A DNA stretch of 64,000 nucleotides. It comes from Punica granatum. Lineage: Eukaryota > Streptophyta > Magnoliopsida > Myrtales > Lythraceae. Location of the stretch: assembly GCF_007655135.1 (NCBI RefSeq), contig NC_045131.1:31046001-31110000 (forward strand). Direction: 5' to 3'. The notes under the pieces were generated by a model that did not search any database, had not been told where the DNA came from, and worked only from the letters and a program-made list of their open reading frames with translations. The position numbers and the translations under genes were made by a program. Each line of letters opens with the position of its first letter. Within the stretch, counting starts at the first letter, position 1. This document shows, piece by piece, positions 50,375 through 64,000 of this stretch.

Positions 50375-53300
50375 ATGGCTTCAACAGTTGAAATTTATGG
50401 AGACAGTGATGATACCAATAATAGAGGCAGCATGTGGGTTTTGGATCAGAAGCTTGATCAGCCCATGGATGAGGAGGCTGGTAGGCTCAGAAACATGTAC
50501 AGAGAGAAGGTACAGTCAAATACACTATACTTACTGCTGGGCATTCTGAATCTTTGCTTGTTGGACTCTGACTTTCTTATTCTTCATTCGGTCTTCTGTT
50601 TCTTCTTCTTCTTCTTCTTCTTCTTCTATCTGGACAGAAATTTTCGGCTTTGTTGCTTCTCCGGCTATCGTTCCAGAGTCTCGGAGTGGTTTATGGTGAC
50701 TTAGGCACGTCTCCCTTGTATGTCTTCTACAATACTTTCCCAAAGGGAATTCGGGATCCAGAGGATGTGATTGGGGCTCTTTCCTTAATTATATACTCTC
50801 TCACCCTCATCCCGCTCCTCAAATACGTCTTCATCGTCTGCAGAGCAAATGACAATGGTCAAGGTAAACATGCTTGATCTGTACAGGAATTGCTCGGCGA
50901 TCTGTGGCTCTCCCTTTTGTTAACATGAATAATAGTTAAGGAGGATATGATCAAAATTGCTCAGCCATTTGCTCTTCTTTTCTTTTTTAATTTTCTAGTC
51001 ATCATCATGATAATCCTCATTGCTCTTTATGATGTGTAAACTTTAGCGTAATGATCATCTCACTCACTCTAAGGCCAAAATGATGGCCTGTGATCTTTCA
51101 TTCTCCGCCCAAAGCAATCTAATAAATGATTCACCGTTAGTTCCTTTGTGGAAATTCATTTATGTCCAATCAATAACTAACTGCTAGTCTCAGATAATGT
51201 CCATTTTATGCATGTTCTTGATTCCTGCTGCTTGAGTGACGGGTCATCTGTCCATCTAATTTTTATGTTCAGGATATATGGTAGGCACAAGTCATGACAT
51301 TTTTTCCTAATGGTGCAGGGGGAACCTTTGCTCTATACTCTTTGCTTTGTCGACATGCAAAGATTAAAACCATCCCAAACCAACACCGGACTGATGAAGA
51401 ACTTACAACGTACAGTCGCTCCACATTCCCTGAGAAATCATTTGCAGCAAAAACACAGAAGTGGTTGGAAAAGCACTCGTCCAGGAAAAATGGACTCCTC
51501 ATACTCGTCCTCGTTGGCACTTGCATGGTGATTGGGGATGGAATCCTCACTCCTGCTATATCAGGTAGACATCTTGCTCCTTGACCTTTCTGATGCTCAT
51601 CCCAGATGTAAAAACAAAGTGGGAAAGTTTCAGGTGGGACTTCCTTTGCTAGGTGTCTCTTTTCCTTTTGGATAATAATGTATGTGTCTCTTTAATAGGT
51701 CCAACAATAACCATTCGCTGTATATCTCTTTTGCGAGATAATTCAATCGACCTTCAGCAAATACTAACATGCCATCTTAACAGTTCTTTCTGCTGCTGGA
51801 GGGATCAAGGTGGACCATCCGCGAATGAGCAATGGTTATATGTCATATTCAGAATCTCTCTGTCCCTGTCTTTCAAGTGCAAGATCTCCTTCTCTTTTGA
51901 AATTTGACATTTCTTTGTTGTCTGCTTTGAAACAGATGTAGTCGTGCTTGTGGCTGTTGCGATCCTGGTAGGCCTCTTCAGCATGCAGCACTACGGCACA
52001 GATAAAGTTGGATGGCTTTTTGCCCCGATTGTCCTTCTTTGGTTCCTATTAATCGGAGGTGTCGGTGCATTCAACATATGGAAATATGACAGTAGTGTTC
52101 TGAAAGCCTTCTCCCCTGTGTACATATATCGGTATCTGAAACACGGAGGAAAAGATGGTTGGACCTCACTCGGAGGCATCCTTCTCTGTATAACAGGTAA
52201 GTTTGATTGTATCTCCCGATTTCATGGAATTATTCTTCCCATTGCTGGCAGCATATAAATTGATTAATCTATTCTTTGGTCTCGTTTCCAACAGGGACTG
52301 AGGCACTTTTTGCGGACCTGGCCCATTTTCCAGTTTCAGCTGTACAGCTTGCCTTCACAATAGTTGTGTTTCCTTGCCTTCTCTTAGCCTATTCGGGTCA
52401 AGCTTCCTACCTGATGATGAACAAGGAGCACGTCTATGATGCCTTTTATCGATCCATTCCTGGTCAGTTTTTAAAATTTAGAGTTCATTGGCAATAGCTG
52501 TACTTCTCAATTTCTCATCGAGTAATAGTGCATATTCCCCAACGATGCTAAATTACATCTTGTGTCACAGATGCCATATACTGGCCCATGTTTATAGTTG
52601 CGACTTTAGCTGCAATAGTGGCTAGTCAGGCGACAATTTCTGCCACATTCTCGATAATCAAGCAGGCACTTGCGCTTGGGTGCTTTCCGAGAGTCAAAGT
52701 TGTACATACCTCAAAGAAGTTTCTCGGACAGATCTATATTCCCGACATGAATTGGATCTTGATGGTCCTCTGCATTGCTGTGACCGCTGGTTTCAAGAAT
52801 CAAAGCCAAATTGGAAATGCTTATGGTGAGTTGTCCTTCTTAGATCCCTTGAAATCATTCTTACTTCAAGTTCTCATACTTCATTGCCTAACGATTTTCC
52901 ACTCTCTATAAACAGGTACAGCAGTAGTTATAGTTATGCTCGCAACAACCTTGCTCATGACTCTGATCATGATCTTAGTGTGGCACTGCCACTGGCTTCT
53001 CGTTCTGCTCTTCACTGGACTATCCCTGGGAGTTGAGTGCACTTACTTCTCGGCGGTGCTCTTCAAGGTTGATCAGGGCGGGTGGGTCCCGCTGGTGATT
53101 GCAGCGGCCTTTCTTGTCATCATGCATGTCTGGCACTACGGGACACTGAAAAGGTACGAGTTTGAGATGCATAGTAAGGTGTCAATGGCGTGGATTCTTG
53201 GGCTTGGCCCCAGCTTGGGACTCGTCCGAGTTCCAGGGATCGGGCTTGTCTACACCGAGCTAGCAAGTGGAGTCCCCCGCATCTTCTCCCACTTCATTAC

Positions 53301-53976
53301 CAACCTTCCAGCGATCCATTCCGTTGTGGTATTTGTCTGTGTGAAGTATCTTCCTGTGTATACAGTCCCCGAGGAAGAAAGGTTCCTTGTGAAGAGAATT
53401 GGGCCCAAGAATTTCCACATGTTTCGCTGCGTTGCAAGATATGGGTACAAAGACCTCCATAAGAAAGACGACAATTTCGAGAAGAAACTCTTTGACAGCC
53501 TCTTCTTGTTCGTAAGGCTCGAGTCTATGATGGAAGGCTGCTCGGACTCTGACGAGTACAGTAGTTTATACGGCCAGCAGACACAGCAATCAAGAGAAGC
53601 CCTTCTACAGACAAACGCCACCTCAACCCTCTCCGATGTGGACCACACATTCTCATCAGAAAACCTCACAATCTCCTCAGAAAGCCCAATTGTGCCAGTT
53701 AAATCGCCACGCAGCAACACAGTATCATCGGCTGGTCAGTCAAGCAACCAAAATGAGATGGACGAGAGGGAGTTTCTCAACAGCTGCAGGGACGCTGGGG
53801 TGGTCCACATACTCGGGAACACTGTGATCAAAGCAAGAAGGGAGTCGAGGTTCTACAAGAAGATAGCCGTCGATTACATATACGCGTTCCTTAGGAAGAT
53901 TTGCAGGGAGAACAGTGTCATATTTAATGTTCCCCATGAGAGTCTGTTGAACGTTGGGCAAGTATTTTATGTATGA
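50375..53976 (+). CDS. KUP3: KUP/HAK/KT potassium transporter, KUP3-like
   Basis: Eight exons join in frame: 50375-50509, 50638-50863, 51319-51564, 51784-51834, 51936-52196, 52295-52462, 52571-52825 and 52916-53976, with GT-AG introns, giving 800 residues. The family moves K+ (with H+) across plasma or vacuolar membranes. The start [20 protein letters not shown] leads into a short cytosolic N-terminus with [19 protein letters not shown], then the KUP signature [15 protein letters not shown] in the first membrane segment. About twelve hydrophobic segments follow, with conserved [32 protein letters not shown] and [14 protein letters not shown]. The long hydrophilic tail ends [17 protein letters not shown]. 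Sequence is closest, from memory, to Arabidopsis KUP3/KT4; the paralogue assignment is less certain than the family. Intron 1 contains a (TTC)n run before its acceptor. The neighbour downstream is convergent. Confidence 0.95.
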
Positions 53977-54690
53977 TCTATGATTCTTTCGTGCTGCAGC
54001 AGCTAGTAATAGTCTGTCGTGTTCTTTCCGCTCGAAATCAGCAGGAAACTGCCGTTCTCGGAGTGATAACCTTTTCTGCTAGAGACTCCTGTAAGTAGAA
54101 AATACATCTTTTGTATTTTTCAGAGGCAATATAAGCAGATGCTGAGCATCACTGTCTATTCATCACGATGGTTAAATTATTGTCATTCTTTGCTAAGATC
54201 TTAAGGTTCAACAAACCTTACCGCATTTCAGTTCTGCCTTTGTTTTCCACGTCCGTAAAAATAAATAACTCTAAGTTGCACGGTGTCCTTTTCCTGGAAT
54301 CCAGGGGGAGAGGGTTCTAAATTTATACCGTCTAATATTTTACGTCACTGCAGCTAGAAATAAAACAAAATAATAGGAAAACATTCATATTCCATTAATA
54401 AGGGGTATCATATATGATTTATAAACAGAGCGTATGTATAGTCATATCCATATGAATACACAATCAATAGATGTACAAAGAGACCAATGTCTCATGGTCT
54501 GGGACACATTCACACCTTAGACTAATTCATAAAATATGAAAAAGCACGGGATGCTACTGCTTCCCATTACAATACCCACAAATCTCTCTTGATTGTACAT
54601 AATATCGACAAGCACGTACTGCTCCAACTTGCAGTACAGTGAACCGCAAAAATTGAAGAAAGACAACAGTGCGATGAATAGGGGGATTGA
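53977..54690. terminator. Convergent 3' regions of transporter and kinase genes
   Basis: The 714-bp space between the stop codons must hold both 3' untranslated regions and polyadenylation sites. AATAAA-like words occur, for instance aataaataact near 54260. No other gene fits. Confidence 0.5.
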
Positions 54691-60860
<6,170 letters not shown>

Positions 60861-62200
60861 CTACTTCAACTTCTTATGGAGAGACACCCAAAGGGGAGAT
60901 TCATGAACTCAAATCTAGTAAGACGGGAGCTTTACTGGGAACCAACATCAGCACGACAAGCTTCAAAGCACCCTCTTTCTCTGCATAAATCATTTGCAAC
61001 GGACCAGGAAAAGGCCAACAAGCAATCAGTGACTTCCAAAGCTGGGAAGAGATCTGGATGCACAAAAAGATAAGCAAATAAACCAATCAAAATATTATTG
61101 CACAATTGAATCCTCTTGCACTGACTGGAATCAATCAAAACAGGCAAAAACCCTGAACTTAAATCTGCCAAAAAGATTTCACTTTTGTCACAAAATGTTA
61201 GGATTAGATAAAGAAAACCCCATCCAATTCCGCGCAAAATGCTGCGTTCGGCTATGCACAAATCAGTTGCCTACTAAGTTGTCAAATGTATGTTAAAAGC
61301 AAAACCATCGAATCAAATAACCTGGAAAGAAAGAAGAGAAAAAACAAAAAAGGGAATCTCTTCATCTTTCTCCTCAGTATCTATATCTGTATTGCCAGTT
61401 TCATTTTGTTTTTTTTCCCATAAAAGCAAGAATGAAACTGGAAATCAGGCACATCATAAGCTTTAAGAAGCAAATCCAATCAAAATTCTGTTTTTAGGTT
61501 TAAATAAATATAAATCAAAAGGTCTTTTAACAGCCAAAAAAGCACGTAGACAACCCAATGGACAGAAATGGAATGACTGGCAACGAGAAGTTACAGAAAT
61601 CAATCTCAAAACCCAAAACATAGCTCCGGATCATTTGACCAAGGAGATGTCAAACAGCTCAATCTACGAAGACAGACCACAATCGGACCTGAACTCCCAC
61701 GGATTAAGCTTCCGGGCAAAACAAGTACCCCCACCGAAACCGATCTAAGCAGGTATACCCGACTTCATCAGAAATACTACTGCTGAAGTAGGAATCAAAC
61801 CCAGCGAGCAAAGGGAATCAAGATCGAGCCCGAAATCCAAATCAAAGCTCGATCGAGGAGAATAAAGAAACCCAGAAAGCTCCTCGATCAGATTCAAGAT
61901 GACTTTTTTACCTTACCTGGATTGGACTGGATGGAACAAACAAAGACTGGATTTCTTATTTCCAGAACTGCTCCTCCCCCTTCATCTGCTACCAGCTGGT
62001 CGCATGTAGTCTAAAAGTCCCACTGGGTTAGCAGGGCACCAATTTCGCAAATTACCTTTCATCTCTCTTCCGAGCCGAGCTGCGGCTGCGGCTGCTCTCT
62101 CTGTGGACACTCTCTCTCTCTCTCTCTCTGTGAAGTCCGAGCCGAGCTGCGGCTGTTCTCTCTGTAGACTCTCTCTCCCCCCCTACCTCTATACCCTCAG
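60861..62200 (-). promoter_or_regulatory. Leader, leader intron and core promoter of the Raf-like kinase
   Basis: A strong donor CCAG|GTAAGG lies at 61917/61916 on the minus strand, so the leader is probably spliced; the acceptor near 60861-60890 was not resolved (tag directly precedes the ATG). Upstream, 62072-62165 holds a tandem duplication, period 67, of a segment starting gagccgagctgcggctg and including a (CT)n run. Transcription likely starts near 62050-62200. Confidence 0.55.
62072..62175. repeat. 67-bp tandem duplication with (CT)n in the kinase leader
   Basis: Both units begin gagccgagctgcggctg (62072 and 62139) and continue into CT-rich sequence. In the kinase sense these are (GA)n tracts. 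Confidence 0.85.
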
Positions 62201-63560
62201 CCTCAATCAACTTCTCCATTTTCCCGTCTAATTTTCTTCCATTTTCTTTTAATAATTTTTATTATCATTTTTCTACTTTCTTTAATTAATTAATTAATTA
62301 ATTAATTAATCGACTGCTTCAAATATTACTGAACGTGTTACAATTAATAAACCGTGCTCCAAAAAAGCAAAATTTATATGCAGCGCAAGTATTTAAATTA
62401 GGCTAGAAGCACATCAAGATCGAGCCTACAAAAATTAGTTTGTGAAATATTAGTCGAAATATCTCTCGATCTAATCGAAAAAGTAAACATATATGTACAT
62501 AGAGAGAGAGAGAGAGAGAGTCTCTCCCCTTCTCTTTTTAGTTGATTGATTGACTGTGGTTTATTAGCGAGGACATGATATGATACACTGAATCGCGAAT
62601 ATTCCGGTCGATTTTTTTAGGAGCATTATTCGACGTCGTAATCATGATTTCCCCTTGGATTTTTCTTCTTGTAATTTATATCATATATAAATAAATAAAC
62701 CTTAAAATAAAAAATCGGTATTCTAGGAATTCTGTCCACCGCAATCCCCACGCTCATTTGGTAGAGCGTGTTGACCACCGCCCAATTGGATCGCTGTTCT
62801 CTGGCTTGGTGGAGTCTGTCCCACGTTGCGATTGCAGTTGCAGTTGAAGTTAATGGTCTAATGGATGGAGTTATGGGCGGCACGCCCCCACCAAACTTCG
62901 ATGGGCTTTCTTTAATTGGGCCGATATGTGAATGGGCCAGCCTGTAGAAAATATAGGCCCAAAGAATTTGGTGATGTGGCGTTGATTATAAATAAGATCA
63001 TCAATACCTGTAGACAAAATGGGCCAGCTCCTTTATATGTAATAAAAAAAAATTACTTGTTTTAGAGACCAAGTAAATAATTAATTTTAAAAAAAAGAAA
63101 ATCATCTATATATATCTTATCTATATTTATATCTATCTATCTATACTTACTATTATAAACGGAGAGGAGGAAAGTAGTTGGTGGAACATTACTTCTCCCC
63201 AAAGTACCCTTTGGAAATTTATTACTCTATATAAAAAAATATGAACCTCAATGGTGTTTTTGTAGTGGTGGGTTTTCACGCGTAGGATTGATACCTTCTC
63301 ACTTATTAATATATATATATATATATATATATCTTTAATATTGTTTCCTTTCTCCAAAGCCAAAAGTTACAACTATGTCTCTTTGCCACGCTCCCTGACT
63401 CGGCTTTGCCTTCTCCCTCTTCCTATTTCCCTTCCCCAAAGTCAAAGTAATAATTTAACCCGACCCATGTCATTCTCTAGAGTTTTTCTAGAGAGTGGAC
63501 TCAAATCACAATAACGGAATAGTGAACTTAACTTTTTCTGTGTCCTCCGTTGGTATTTAT
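62201..63560. other. Intergenic DNA with simple repeats
   Basis: Has (ATTA)n at 62283-62310, (GA)n at 62501-62520 and (TA)n at 63308-63331. No gene recognised; the short minus frame at 62626-62883 matches nothing. Confidence 0.5.
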
Positions 63561-64000
63561 AACATGAGGTTATACCTTGCTAACCGGGATGGGCTTCGGA
63601 CATTTTCCTGGGCCTGAGGTCCATCGGACCCTGTCATATAACATGGGTCGGGTTTATTAGGCCCGTTGGCCCTGCTGGACTCACTGTCCAACAAAAGGTG
63701 TGGTCGTTTCTTGAGAGGAGCGTTGGGCCCGAGAGGGGCGCCGAGCTTGTCTGTTTCATGAGGCCTTCCCCCGCTCGTCGGGTTTCCAAGTGCGAGAGGT
63801 TGGCCGCGAGGGGATTGGCTTGAGTTGGACCTAATAGGTGCGCTGGGTCTCATAGGTCCGTCAGGTCCGTTGGGTGCGTCGGGTCAGGTGGCCTGGACTG
63901 GGCTAGACGGGCATGGCGGGCCGCAGGGTTAGGGGGCTTTTTTCAGGTTGATGGGCCTGGCCCAAGTTGAATTGGGATTGCGCTATCAACAACTTGTTGG
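63561..64000. other. GC-rich block at window end
   Basis: Markedly GC-richer than the rest of the window, with recurring gggtc/ggtccg-type words. A 98-residue minus frame (63557-63853) is rich in Pro, Ser and Gly and matches no known family, so it is probably not a gene. The block may be the edge of an LTR element or other repeat continuing beyond the window. Confidence 0.35.

Noticed and set aside
50531..50743. Poly-Glu minus-strand frame
   Set aside because: Antisense of the (TTC)n tract in transporter intron 1 and the start of exon 2.
53250..53720. 156-residue minus-strand frame
   Set aside because: Shadow of the last transporter exon on the opposite strand.
63557..63853. 98-residue minus-strand open frame as a gene
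   Set aside because: Its openness follows from GC-rich repetitive sequence; no family match or start context supports it.

Overview
This is a nuclear window from a flowering plant, most likely a eudicot. It is AT-rich, its genes carry GT-AG introns, and the spaces between genes are filled with plant-type LINE, SINE, LTR and MITE remnants. The species cannot be fixed from the sequence alone. I see no rRNA gene, complete tRNA gene, CRISPR array or operon.

Four apparently intact protein-coding genes can be assembled exon by exon, and each reads through without a stop. (1) A three-exon R2R3-MYB transcription factor lies on the minus strand (20214-21329, 282 aa). (2) A five-exon short-chain dehydrogenase of the peroxisomal 2,4-dienoyl-CoA reductase family lies on the minus strand (33830-35645, 296 aa, C-terminus SKM). 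(3) An eight-exon KUP/HAK/KT potassium transporter close to the KUP3 type lies on the plus strand (50375-53976, 800 aa). (4) An eight-exon PB1-domain Raf-like protein kinase lies on the minus strand (54691-60860, 1234 aa), convergent with the transporter and about 0.7 kb from it. All four have CT/GA microsatellites in or near their leaders.

A fifth locus (30512-31964, minus) is a broken copy of the 3' half of an EMB1923-like gene. It keeps its exon-intron layout but carries in-frame stops and a frameshift.

Layout: 1-4.1 kb is AT-rich intergenic DNA with the first copy of a three-copy noncoding duplication. 4.4-8.4 kb holds two LINE remnants, one split by a small LTR element with a 5-bp target duplication. 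8.4-14.7 kb has no recognisable gene, though 10.6-13.3 kb could hold an untranslated or decayed transcription unit. 14.7-17.3 kb is a LINE with reverse transcriptase, zinc-knuckle and RNase H segments in shifted frames. 17.3-20.2 kb is AT-rich, with a leader-like stretch near 17.4-17.75 kb. The MYB gene follows. 22-30 kb is repeats, including duplication copies two and three. 30.5-36.3 kb holds the pseudogene, the reductase and flanking transposons. 36.3-49.3 kb is repeats, SINEs, a TRIM-like LTR and long AT-rich stretches. 49.5-62.2 kb holds the transporter and kinase pair. The last 1.8 kb is intergenic and ends in an unusually GC-rich block.

The four genes show no common pathway. Their functions (transcription control, peroxisomal fatty-acid breakdown, potassium transport, Raf-type stress signalling) look like ordinary plant neighbours. 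I found no convincing undescribed system. The best leads are the three-copy noncoding duplication, the unprocessed EMB1923-like pseudogene, a fragment matching the plastid trnL(UAA) 3' exon, and a 38-base poly-G run.
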